Translations under genes and position numbers: made by a program
Shown here: in pieces, positions 1 to 10,325 of the stretch
Position numbering within the stretch: position 1 is the stretch's first letter
Layout of the letters: each line of letters opens with the position of its first letter
Notes under the pieces: model-generated
Told to the model about the DNA's origin: nothing
Databases searched by the model: none
The model's input: only the letters and a program-made list of their open reading frames with translations
NCBI GenBank assembly: GCA_029255685.2
Contig: CM055319.2
Location: 35,598,530 to 35,662,529 of the forward strand
Source: Silene conica
Lineage: Eukaryota > Streptophyta > Magnoliopsida > Caryophyllales > Caryophyllaceae
Reading direction: 5' to 3'
Length of the DNA: 64,000 nt

Positions 1-1469
1 CCAAAGGGCGCTTGACGAACCTATCCGCCAATTGGAGGGTGATACTTGTTGGAACCAAATCATTTAAACCAATTCTTTTTGCAACTTTCAAAGGGAGCAC
101 ACTTACACTAGCTCCTAAATCACAAAGGACACGAGAGATAGGAATACCACCGACTATGCAAGGGATAGAGAAGCTCCCAGGGTCACCAAGTTTCTTTGGC
201 ACCTTTTGGAGGAGAAGTGCACTACACTCCTCCTTCATAGCCATTACTTCTTGGTTACCCAAGGTTCTCTTTCCCGACAAGATTTCTTTCAAAAATTTGG
301 AGTAAGTCGGCATATTCAAAATCACATCCGTGAAGGGAAGAGTCACTTCAAGTTGTTCAAGCATTTTGCAAAAGTTGGTGAACTTGAAGTTTTCTTTTCC
401 CTTCAAGGCCCTTGAAGGATAAGGCAAGCTAGTTGGTTGAGGGTTAGATAGTACCTTGGTGGATGTTGGTTTGCTTGTTACCTTAGTAGTTGGTTGTGCA
501 ACCAACTCCTCTTGTCTAGCATCCACTTCCTCCAAGATAACTTCTTCTTCTTTCTCCTCATAAGGGAGGTCCTCTACATAAAACTCATCATCCCTTGAAG
601 TGCTTGCATCAACTCCCTTTTCCTTCTCTTTCACAAGCTCCAAAATGGGCTCCTCTTCACCAAAATTGTAGTCTTTGTACGGGTCCTCTAGCTCCGTTCC
701 ACTTCTCAAGATCACCGCATATGCTTGGTGATTGTGTGAGGCATCCTTGGAACTTTGGCCTTGGGCAAGGAAGCCGCCCGGTGGCCTTTGTGGATTTGCT
801 AGAGCTTGAGAGGCAATTCGAGCCTCAATTTCCCGTATCTCCCTTTGATTGGCACTCTTCAAATTCGCCATTTCTTGGGTGTGAGTTGCTTGCATGCTCT
901 TGACAAGTTTCAACAACTCCCCCACTTGGGAATCACTTGTCAAGTCTTGATGAGGTGCATTTGTGAGGGGCAAGGGGAACCCATAATCGTTCCTTGCACC
1001 CCCACCTTGGGAGTTTCCTTTCGGAGCTTGGTTGTTGAAGTTTTGGCCTTCATTGTTTGATGGAAAGTTTTGGTTGTAATTTGGGTTGTAGTTTGGGTTT
1101 TTGGGATTTTGGTTGTTATTGAAATTTTATGGATTGTGGTTGTAGTTGTTTTGATTTTGATTGGGGTTGTTTTGAAATGGTGGTTGGTTGAGATTTTGGT
1201 TTGGTGGATTGAAGTGTTGGTTGTTTTTATTTGATGGATTGAAGTTTTGTGGGTTTTGGTTGTTTGGGAATTGGGATTAAAGTTTGGTTCATTGAAATTT
1301 TATTGAAAGCCTTGATTGGCTTGATTGGATTGGTTACCTTGGTAGAAATTGTTGTTGTTGAAATTGTTTCTCGGATTGAAATTTCCACCCCTTGGTTGAA
1401 AACCGGGTGGATTTTGCACTTGAGGTTGTTGAATTTGGTGTGGGTGAAACACATTAGTACTCTTGTAAC
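1..1469 (-). pseudogene. element A gag-pro linker and start of retropepsin, frame-broken, truncated at window edge
   Basis: Read on the minus strand, positions about 180 down to 1 encode the beginning of a Ty3/gypsy aspartic protease. The active-site stretch LCDLGASVSVLPL lies near 128-90 and is followed by a typical LADR segment; the rest is off the window. From about 1469 to 200 the strand encodes an Asn/Pro/Gln-rich linker with several frame changes. The intact relative at 50953-52392 shows what the linker looks like when open. Part of element A, whose gag lies just to the right. Family identity is clear from the DLGAS motif; function is lost through frameshifts. Confidence 0.75.
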
Positions 1470-2726
1470 TCATGTAAGGGCTCCCTCGAATCCCTTGATG
1501 GTAGTAGTTTGAATTTGGGTTGAAGTGTTTTGCCCTCTAGAGTTATTGAATGCTTGGAAAGCATACAATTCCTCCTCACTCCCACTTCCCTCAATAGACT
1601 TATTTGCACATACTTCGAATGTGTGCCCATTTCCTCCACACAAATCACATGAAGCTACACTATTCACTTGGTACATTCCCGGGACGTTGCTCTTGGTCTC
1701 TTTGCTTGTAGCCCCCTTAGTCAATTCCTCCAACTTCTTGGTCAAAATATCTAACTTGGCATTGGTTTCCTCATTTGCCTTTGAGTTGGAAAGGTGCTCA
1801 CTAGGGTACTTGCTAGTCTTTCTCAAGACATTTCCCCGAGTACCATAGTTCTCCTTGGAATCAACGATTTTTTTGATAAGCTCCGTTCCCTCCTCATGTG
1901 GCAAGTGGTCAAAACTACCCCCCGCCGATGCATTAACCATCTCTTTTGTGCGTGGGAGAAGAGTTTGAAAGAAGGTTTGGGTGGTGTACCAAGTGGGTAT
2001 CCTGTGGTGAGGACACTTAGCAAGCAAATCTTGGTATCTATCCCAAGCCTCTCCCAAAGATTATCCCTCGTCTTGTTGAAATTGAGTGATCTCATTCCGG
2101 AGCATGACGGTTTTGGAGGACGGGTAGTACTTAGCAAGGAAGGCCGTTGCCAAGTCGTCCCAAGTGGTGAAAGTGTTTGGAGCATGAACATTCAACCATC
2201 TATCCGCCTTGTCGGTCAAGGAGTAGGGGAAGAGCATTAGCCTTAAGGTCTCTTCGGGCACCCCCGTTTTCTTGATCATTGCTACTTTACCCTTCAACTT
2301 TTTCAAATGTCCATGAGCATCTTCATGAGAAGCTCCACTAAAAGCGTTCTTCTCAATAGAGCTCATTTGTGAAGGGTGTATTTCGAAATTTTGAGGAACA
2401 AGAGTGCCAAAATTGATTGGATTTTTGGTATCATTGTGGTTGGGCCGGTTATGATCTCGAAGGGCGGCCATTATATGAATTTGTGGGTGATTTGGAATGT
2501 GAGGTGAGGGTGGTGGTGATTGGTAGAATGGGTTGTCGAAATTTTCGGAGGTTGGGCTTGTAATGCTTTGATTTGGGCTTTGTGGTTCGGGTGAAGGGGG
2601 GTTGTTGTGGCTAGTAGATGCTTGGGAAGAAATTCTCACTCTCGCTATAGTTCTTCTCCTCAAGGCTCGAAAAAGCATCTCCGGTTCGGAAGTTGACAAC
2701 AAAGAATTAGAGTCACCCCTAGGCAT
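1470..2726 (-). pseudogene. element A Ty3/gypsy gag with CCHC zinc knuckle, one nonsense codon
   Basis: Gag (capsid/nucleocapsid) polyprotein of an Athila-like Ty3/gypsy retrotransposon. It starts at MPRGDSN (2726), close to the related gag start at 53826. The retrotransposon-gag fold spans the middle (MSSIEK, GVPEETLRLMLFPYSL, WDDLATAFLAKYYP). A zinc knuckle CDLCGGNGHTFEVC (C-x2-C-x4-H-x4-C) follows near 1620. An in-frame TAA at about 2060 interrupts QFQQDEG/SLGEAWDRYQ; the sister copy near 53150 has GAA there, so this is a single-base nonsense change. The frame is lost again near 1530. Primer site and 5' LTR lie immediately upstream. Confidence 0.85.
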
Positions 2727-2882
2727 AAAACTTACACAATTAGTCGTCCTAGTGTTTTTAGGCACTAGGGTGAGCAATATAACAACCACTCTACAATTAA
2801 CTACAAAAGCTTTGATCAAAACAAAATAAGCACAACTAACTAAAGCTAAAACTAAAACTAAACTAAACAACTTCTAGCACCA

Positions 2883-2900
2883 TCCCCGGCAACGGCGCCA
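2883..2900 (-). promoter_or_regulatory. primer-binding site, tRNA-Asp, element A
   Basis: Minus-strand TGGCGCCGTTGCCGGGGA is complementary to the 3' end of plant tRNA-Asp. It lies 3 bp inside the LTR edge, where minus-strand DNA synthesis would be primed. It fixes the element orientation as minus. Confidence 0.9.
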
Positions 2901-3899
2901 TTTTGATAACGCGAGATTAAATCGTCGGTTCTCACGATCAAACAAATTTATAAACCCAAAATAGTAGTATAATAGGGTTATCGTTCGCAAGGATGGTGGG
3001 GAAATTATATACTTACGTTCTAATTATAACTTGAGTCGGGGTAATAGGTTTGGTTTTGAAATAACTAACAACTAGGGACAAAAGAAGGCAAATAAGTTAA
3101 GATTAAACTGATGATAAGGAGGACTAGGGTGTCGGGGGTCACCTAGGTAAGTCGGTAGCCAAACGTAAGGCAACGGTCTTGTGTCACTTCTATGGTAAGT
3201 CTAGGGTCGTCTCTTCTCTCGAGTCGACTACCCTTAAGTCAAGACTAGTCCTAGCTTTCGCTACAAACCAAGCTAACCTAACACACAAACATGCTCATGA
3301 AACTCAAGACTATCGTCTAAAGCAAACAAAGCGAAGACTAACACCCAACCGTCGTTGAGGCATTTCGTCAAACACGTAACATGCAAGATGTGAAAACTCC
3401 ACCAAAGAAGCAAACAAGACTAACCCTAAGCATTTTTCATGGCTACTAACTACTTAAGCAAACCCCTAACCCTAGAATAAAACTACTCACACATGGTTAA
3501 GAAGTAAACTTGAACAAATAAGGTATTAATGCTAAACATGGTGGAAAGGAGTAAGAGTAAACAATTGAACAAGCAAAACTTAAAGAAAATGCAAAGACAA
3601 AGTAGAGATTAGGAAGATTATACCATTAACTAAGGAAAAGGAAAGAACTTGGACAACAAGATGAAGAATTCTTTCAAACCCTTCAAATTACAACCCAAAT
3701 ATCCTCTAACAAAGTCTAAGAACAAAAATAAGTAAATGACTAAAGAGGGATTAACAAGAACTAAAAGATTAAGATGAAAATTTAAGGAAAGATTAAAATT
3801 CTTAAGAGAGTTTTTGTTGCCTAAGTATTCTCAATGAAACAGTAAAACCCTAGAAAAGTTGCGTAAAAAGTGCGTAAAAATAAATGATACAAGTGCGGG

Positions 3900-3907
3900 T
3901 TTATATA
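3900..3907 (-). promoter_or_regulatory. TATA box of LTR A
   Basis: TATATAAA on the minus strand, conserved at the same place in LTRs C (17133-17140), E (46591-46598), G (60367-60374) and D (plus strand, 23688-23695). Always directly downstream of the GC-module array. Confidence 0.6.
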
Positions 3908-3934
3908 GTGCGCGAAATTCTGAAAAGTGATTCC

Positions 3935-4369
3935 CAGCCGGTCAACCGGCTGCCGGTGGTGGACCGGCTGGGAGACCAAATGCTAACTTCTGAAATTTTT
4001 CTTCTTTTCTTCAAATGAGCCATGATCTTCAGCCGACCGGCTGGCTGCCGGTCAGGCACCGGCTGGGAGGCCTTTTTTGATAATCTGACTTTTTCTTCAT
4101 TTTTCAACTTGTACAGGTGCCCTCAGCCGGTGGGCCGGCTGCCGGTTGTCCACCGGCTGGGAGTCCTTTCACTTGAATCTGCCCAAAAATGCATTTTTCT
4201 TCAATCTTCATAAATTTACCAAGTATGGGACATGCATCCCCAGCCGGCTGACCGGCTGCCGGTTGGCCACCGGCTGGGAGCAGTGAACCATGAAGCTGTA
4301 ACATTTTTCATTCTTTTTCCCAAAGTCAAGTCAAGGTTCCCCAGCCGGCCTACCGGCCACCGGCTGGGA
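3935..4369 (-). repeat. array of five GC-rich palindromic modules (type 1)
   Basis: Modules at 3935-3973, 4030-4069, 4124-4163, 4241-4280 and a shortened one at 4342-4369. Each is CAGCCGG-n4-CCGGCTG followed directly by a second inverted repeat CCGG...ACCGGCTG, about 40 bp in all. They are separated by 45-75 bp of unrelated AT/pyrimidine-rich sequence. They lie in U3 immediately upstream of the TATA box. Confidence 0.85.
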
Positions 4370-4613
4370 ATCGACTGGGAGTGCCTGGGAGGTCTTCTTG
4401 CGTATTCTCCTCAATTTCTTCACATATCGCTCCAAATTCGTCTCGATTGCCTCCGTTTCTTCGCCCCCGCCGCAATACCTACAAAATGTGAATCAAATAG
4501 GAATAGTCGAGGTAACGGGCATAAAAACAATCAAAGGCACGCAAAACGAGGTCGAATCGGGACCGAAAATGAAGAATATATAATGAAAATAATGACCAAA
4601 ATAGAGCTCATCA

Positions 4614-5064
4614 CAATCGAAGCATAAAAGTCGGCGGAAAAATCCTCACAGCAGTTGATACAAGAGCAACATCTCGATCGAGAAAAAGAAGTTCTCGATC
4701 GAGCAATTTACCCTTTGATTTCCCTCTATCGAACCGTTTAACCTCTCGATCGAGGAATTCGAACCACAAATCCTCTCGATCGACTGCCTGGGCTGCTCGA
4801 TCGAGCAATCTTGGCTGCAAAACGCCTCGATCCAGTAATGACACTACTCGATCGAAATCAATCCCTGCAAAAACACAACCACATCCACAGAATACTACCC
4901 AAAAAGCGAAGACGAGTTCAAAGTCTATAGTCGAGCACAATTATTACAACACACAAAACATAAAAAGCTAATTGTTCTAAAACAGAAATAAATAAAAAGT
5001 CCAAACTCCGGGTTGCCTCCCGGTCGCGCTAGATTAAACGGTCCCAGCTCGACCCTATTCGTTA
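4614..5064 (-). other. element B region downstream of protease, with CTCGATCGAG palindromes (type 3)
   Basis: Non-conserved sequence of element B, interrupted on the left by element A. It carries CTCGATCGAG at 4673-4682, 4694-4703, 4744-4753 and 4796-4805, plus imperfect copies near 4774, 4830 and 4852. A short minus-strand reading frame (4940-4611) reads the palindromes as repeated LDR/FDR, as in the gag to the right. No recognised domain; whether it was translated is unknown. Confidence 0.6.
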
Positions 5065-5967
5065 TTATCCAACACCACAAATTAACGGCCCTCTGCTAGG
5101 CTTCTGACTGAATGCGGTAACTTCAGCCATTGTCAAGTCAACAACCGACCTCCACAGCTTGGCAACTGAAAAATTAGAGCTCCTCACAGCACTTGGCTCC
5201 CAAACTTTCAGCTCATCACGCATCCTCTTTCTTAATGGCATAACCTTATCCACACCACCTCTTGGGTCGTCTATCCAAGTAGATCCTGATTTCAAGCTAG
5301 GAGCACCCATCACACCTCCCGGTTCATTAAACTCGTCAAAACCTGCAAAAATAGAAACAAGGAGATGTTCCTCCAATTCGCTCCCAGAATGGGGCAGAGG
5401 TGTCATAACAGCATCAATAATATGTGACTCAGAAGGCGGTTCAGACAGAATGGTAATGGGCTCTATAAGAGGGATATTATCGCAAGATACGATAGGTATG
5501 GGTTCCCTAGGGTCATCGGACTTAGTAAAAACCAAATCCTCTCCTCCGACCTGAAAGATAAGTGTCCCAACCCCAACATCAACAATTGCGCCAACAGTGC
5601 ACAAAAATGGTCTTCCCAAAATAATTGGAACATTGCGGTCCTCGGGTATGTTTAGAACAACGAAGTCTGCGGGAATATAGAAATTACCGATCCTAACAGG
5701 TACATCATGTAAAGCTCCCTTGACCTTTACATAAGAGTAATCAGCCAACTGAATAGTCGTTCTAGCGCGCACAAACTTAGTCAATCCTAGTTGCATTGCA
5801 AGAGGCAATGGTAAGATGTTGACACTAGAATCGAGGTCACATAAAACATTATCGTACAAATGGGTCCCTATAGAACATGAGATAGAAAATTGGCTCGGGT
5901 TAGACATTGTAGGGTGGGTCCCCTTCCAAAGAAGAATGCTACTCTCTTCACTCATGGCTATGTTCAT
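5065..5967 (-). pseudogene. element B Ty3/gypsy retropepsin domain
   Basis: 300-codon frame encoding a gypsy aspartic protease. The active-site region reads LCDLDSSVNILPLPLA. Family members here have DLGAS, so the Gly after the catalytic Asp region is replaced by Asp, which probably inactivates it. The flap and C-terminal signature VPIILGRPFL and a DVGVGTLIFQ segment follow. About 130 residues of charged, Pro-rich linker continue toward the C-terminus. It overlaps the upstream gag frame by a few bases. It would cleave the Gag polyprotein in virus-like particles. No reverse transcriptase follows before element A cuts in. Confidence 0.8.
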
Positions 5968-6593
5968 GACCGACTCAGTGGTATTCGTCCTAGACCAATC
6001 AATTTTAGAAATAAAATCGGCAAAATACGTACCTGAGTCATTATCTCATTGTAGTGAGCCATGACATCGAGAGCCCGTAAGTGGTCCAAAAATCCTCGGT
6101 GTGGCAGCAATCGTTGTGGGTAAGGAACTGATGGAGCGGTAAAATTACTCGGTTGAGCATCAGAGAATAGTTGAAGAAAGGCCTCGTCGTCAGGAGTCCT
6201 CGATCGAGTGTTTGCATCTACTCGATCGAGGATTATATCCTCAATTCTTCTCGATCGAGTATTTTTGTTTACTCGATCGAGAGGTTCGTCCTTGTATTTG
6301 CTTGATCGAGCAATTTCAGCAGCTCGATCGAGAGACTTGTCCTCCAGTTTACTCGATCGAATACTGGTAGGTACTCGATCGAGAAAATTACTCCTTGATG
6401 CTCTTGACTCAGCCTCTTCTCGCTCAATTCCTTTGCTCAATTCGTTCACTTGGGCCTGCAACTGCTCAAGACGGATAATGTAGGACTTGCTTGCTTGCAC
6501 CCTTAATGTCAATGCCTTTATCATCTCGACTATTTCAGCGATCTCATTATTTTCAGTAGGTGGAGGGGTTTGTTGTGGTACCGATTGTGGCAC
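5964..6593 (-). pseudogene. element B gag-like fragment with 17-residue in-frame repeats
   Basis: 209-codon frame. The N-terminal part (residues about 10-70) is a predicted coiled coil rich in Glu, Leu and Gln. Residues about 70-140 contain four 17-residue repeats of the form LDR-x6-RS-x-x3-(D/E)D. These repeats are the translation of CTCGATCGAG pairs (see 6199-6383). The C-terminal part has no capsid core that I recognise. By position, between primer site and protease, it belongs to gag. The sequence continues to the primer site at 6877 with broken frames. Confidence 0.6.
6199..6383 (-). repeat. four tandem 51-bp units of paired CTCGATCGAG (type 3), in frame
   Basis: First palindromes start at 6199, 6250, 6301 and 6352, an exact 51 bp period. 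Each is followed by a second palindrome 22 bp later (6221, 6272, 6323, 6374). The 51 bp period equals 17 codons, so the array leaves the gag frame open. Confidence 0.9.
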
Positions 6594-6876
6594 AGTGTGC
6601 TAATTACCACAACCCCAAGATTCTTTCCTCTCCCTTTTAGCAGATTTTTCAGTTTGAGTTTCAAACTGAGCGATCAGTCAGGATACGGACGCCATCTTGG
6701 CAAAGGGACCGAAGGTTCTCAAGCCTTCCCTTCGAAAATCTACCTCCGTAGCCTGTCTAATAAACCTAGGGGCCTTTCAAAACAACACTAAAGAAAAAGA
6801 CGAGAACAGCCTCAAGGTACTTATCCTTCCCTTGAGGCGAAAAACAGACAAAATTAAACAGATAAAAAGCGTCACC

Positions 6877-6894
6877 TCCACGGCAATGGCGCCA
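6877..6894 (-). promoter_or_regulatory. degenerate tRNA-Asp primer-binding site, element B
   Basis: Minus-strand TGGCGCCATTGCCGTGGA differs at two positions from the tRNA-Asp-complementary site of elements A, F and G. It lies 5 bp from the LTR edge at 6900. Confidence 0.75.
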
Positions 6895-6899
6895 AAATT

Positions 6900-7224
6900 T
6901 GATACCGTCATTTCAGTACCAAAAATAAAACCTAGTAACAACTAACAGAAGTCAGCGGCAAGTAGGGTCGATCTCCACAGGGAGGCAAAGTTGCTAGTTA
7001 TCTGTCTAAATTGGTCTGTCGGAATATCACAAATTGGGGATTTGAAATTGTTTTATCTAAACGACGGAAAGAAGTGAGAAAGATATAAAATAAATTCAGA
7101 AAAGAGGAATATGCTAGGATTTCGGGTCACTGTGTCGTCCGCACTATCGGTATAACTAAGTCGGTCAGATTATTAGCAGTAAGGCTAGGTTATTACAGTC
7201 ACGTCTCTAACCCGACTTTACCTT
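6900..7224 (-). repeat. LTR fragment of element B
   Basis: Begins (plus strand) TGATACCGTC next to the primer site and carries about 325 bp of LTR end. It stops where LTR C begins at 7225. The rest of this LTR is not recognisable in the window. It is not of the same family as LTR A. Confidence 0.65.
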
Positions 7225-7338
7225 TGATGCGCGAGATTTAGTCGTCGGTTCTCACGATCAAACAAATTTATAAAACCACAAAATAGTAGTATAATAGGGT
7301 TATCGAACACGAAGATGGTGGGGAAGTTATAGAGTTAC
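7225..7338 (-). repeat. LTR C, left piece (3' end of a minus-strand 3' LTR)
   Basis: Starts (plus strand) TGATGCGCGAG and matches 28000-28110 closely. It is interrupted by element J, whose target duplication GTTAC is at 7334-7338 and 16228-16232. No primer site lies to the left, so this is a 3' LTR rather than a 5' LTR. Confidence 0.8.
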
Positions 7339-10309
7339 TGTAATAGCTCGTATATTAGCCTCGGTCAACGATAGTCAAACCGTGTTTTATACAAGTATTT
7401 CAAATGGAATGTTCGTAAAGTATTTTACGTGAACTGTTATTATTTTATAAATCGTATTTCTACGATTAATTCGTATTTCATAATCATTTTTATATTTGAC
7501 GATTACTTCATAAAATGAAATTTTATTCGTATTTTCTTTATTTTGATAATATAATTTAATTAAATATATTTCATAGTTTATTTTGATTTCTCATTTATAC
7601 TTGTTTTCTTAATTACGTCATGATTATATTTAAATCCTATTTTTTTTTATATTTTATGTTAGTTCTAATAAAATTATATTCCCAAAATTAATTTAATTAG
7701 TATAAGTAAATTATACGTACTCGTTTATTTTATACTATGAGTCGAGAACGGTAAATAGAGGTCAATGACCTCGAGATGCGTGATGGGCTTGGATTCGGGT
7801 TATGGGGTAAGAAACGGATACCAAGTTAAAAATAGAAAGAAAAGAAGAGAAACCCTACCTCAGACATACATCGACATATCATCTCTTTTTCACTCTTGTG
7901 CCTCCCAAACTTCGACTACACAACCTAAAACCCTACTTCACATATTAGGGGCGTGAAATTGATAAAGAACGGGACATAGACTGAACCAGAAACCGCACCT
8001 CTATCACAATCATCACCACAGTAAGCAATTGTTTTGTTAACAATCGTGTTTTATGTTAGTATGCTACGTTGTTTTGAATTGTCTTTCGAAGTGCTCTCCT
8101 GATTTTGTCTTGATACGAGTACTTGGGTTCTCGTTGTAGGGTGTCCATAGTTTAGAACGGTGGTGGTAGGGTAGCGTAGGGGTGGCCGGAGCACCACCAG
8201 AAACTTGTGGTTTAGAGGCGGTAGAAACGTGAAGAAACAGGGGAGAATAAGGGTCGTGAGTGTAGCTGTTTGTCGTTTCTTTTTGGGTCTGTTGGGATAG
8301 GTTCTGCGTCTAGGTTGTAGGGGGGAGGTTGCTAGTGTAGAGGGGACTTCCCTGGTGCGGTAGGGGTGGCCTTGGGTGGTGGCTAAGGTCAGTGATGGCC
8401 GGGAAACGCAGCACTAGAGACGTAAAAGAGAACAGAAACAGGGGAGGAGCATGTTAGTGTGTCCAGGCGGGTTTGAGTGGCCGTGGTGGTGGCCCATGGT
8501 GCTGTCTAAGACGTGTCAGTGATAGTTAGTAGTACATACTCGAGTTTAGGATTAGTGGTGGTGGTCGTCGGTGGCCAAACAAGTGGTAATGGGTTGGGAA
8601 AGTCGGTAACGTACCTACTGATCGGTGTTTAGCTGTTGTTGCCATGACTGTTGCAAGGGAAATCGAGGGTGGTGGCTTTTGGGTTAGGTTCAGTGGGTGG
8701 TGTCTGGTAGTGCACGGTGGTGCAAGGGTGGCAGCCACCATTATTGGTGGTGGTTGGCGCGACATGTAGGTTGTCGATGAGGCTGTCAAAGGGGGCTGTC
8801 AAGCGGGTTCTGTTTTATCTTGCGGGTGTGTTTTCGGGGCTGTTACACGAGGGATTTGCTGCGTTTTGGTCTTAGTGGTTGAGTTGTTTTGTTAATTGTT
8901 AGTGGTTAACATTAGTATTAGTATATTATATTAGTATTTTATGATAATGATATTTTAATTATGGCATTATTAGTGTTAATATAATTGTATGATATGATAA
9001 TTGATATTATTATTACTAGTATTATTATGATTATTATTATTATCATTATTATTAATATTGTAGTAATAATGTCATTAATAGTATGTTTATTATTTTAGTA
9101 AGGTTGTTCATACTTTTAATTATTAAGTTAAGTAAGATATTTATACATGGATGTGACATTTATCAATTGTTTAATTATATTTTCTATGTCGCTTATTTAA
9201 TTAAAATAAGTTTTCAAAAGTAATAAAGACGGGTTAGACAAGTTATTTGAAGAAGTCGTGTTTAATACGGTCTCCTTATGTGTTATACATTATTTAATTA
9301 GTTAATTTGATTACTTGAGATATTATATTTGTTTATATCATTATATTAGTTAGTAATTATGTATTTATAATCGTTGTGTCGTGATCGTTTATTTAATTAA
9401 GCTCATGAATAAGTTAAGTAAACGGGAGTACAATTAGTTTTGGAATGAGTAGTGATTGTATACTTCTGATAATTGTTAGGTGACGGTATTGAAGTGAAAT
9501 AACTCTATTTACTTGTTGGCTTGCTATCGGATTATATTGCTATCCAGGTAGGTTACACTGTCACTATACTACTGTTATGTGTTATGAATGGATGTTGGGT
9601 GTATGATATGGATGATGAGCATGAATGATATGAGGATGGTATATGATTATGAGTAATTATTATTACTGTTGCATTCATAAGTATGGTTACTACCATTGTT
9701 GCATTCATGAGCATGACATATGCATTGAATACGGATTTGAGATGATGAGATATTATTGGGCCCAGGCTAGTTCTGCAGGACTAGACCTGGTGACCTCAGC
9801 TGTTATGCTGGTGTTCGGCGACGGCCGATTATAGTCTGTCGGGAGGTTCAGTATGGCTGGGTGTTACGGGTTTGAGATTGTGATTGAGATTGAGATTGAG
9901 ATTGAGCTCGAGCATATCATTGCATTTGCATATCATAATTGTTGCATTATCTATTTTTGTGTTATCCTACTCAACCGCGAGGTTGACAGTGTATTCGTGT
10001 ACACCTACGATGATCCGGAATGGGGAGTAGATTCTACAGGTCAGAGACAAATGGATTAGGAGCTTGGGCATGGAGAGAGACATGGCTTGGACCTACTTAG
10101 AATTTGATCGCATATTTAGATGTTATCAGTTGTACTTTATTCTTTGCATAGTAGTTGTAATATCAAAAGTTCAAATTTAATCAGTTTTATATAAAGTACT
10201 TTGGTTTGTTTTACTTTGTATTCACTACCTCGGACATTCCGAGATGGTAACAGCTCTATTTATTTGAGAATGTCTTGCTAAAGGCTCTTAAATAAATGGG
10301 GGTGTTACA
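7339..10309 (+). repeat. 5' LTR of element J
   Basis: Runs TGTAATAG...GGTGTTACA, 2,971 bp. It matches 13250-16227 with few differences by eye, so insertion was fairly recent. It contains an AT-rich (ATT)n-like patch near 8990-9070. A conserved block near 9750-10050 (CTGCAGGACTAGACC, GGCGACGGCCGATTATAG) is also kept in the diverged solo LTR H. No open reading frame that I trust. Confidence 0.88.
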
Positions 10310-10312
10310 AAG

Positions 10313-10325
10313 TGGTATCAGAGCA
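10313..10325 (+). promoter_or_regulatory. initiator-Met primer-binding site, element J
   Basis: TGGTATCAGAGCA, complementary to the 3' end of plant initiator tRNA-Met, 3 bp after the LTR end. Confidence 0.85.

Larger units (their letters stand above)
2904..4613 (-). repeat. 5' LTR of element A (Athila-like)
   Basis: Read on the minus strand the LTR runs from TGATGAGCTC (4613) to GCGTTATCA (2904), about 1,710 bp. The same LTR family recurs at 7225-17707, 23123-27623, 27995-47166 and 53999-60941. A TATA box (TATATAAA, minus) lies at 3900-3907. Five GC-rich palindromic modules sit just upstream of it in transcription order. The rest is AT-rich leader-type sequence. Flanking element B continues to the right at 4614. 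Confidence 0.85.

Noticed and set aside
8526-8789. His/Pro-rich frame repeated at 14442-14714
   Set aside because: Both copies lie at the same place in the two LTRs of element J, on the opposite strand, and are translations of GGTGGT-rich DNA; no sign of coding selection.
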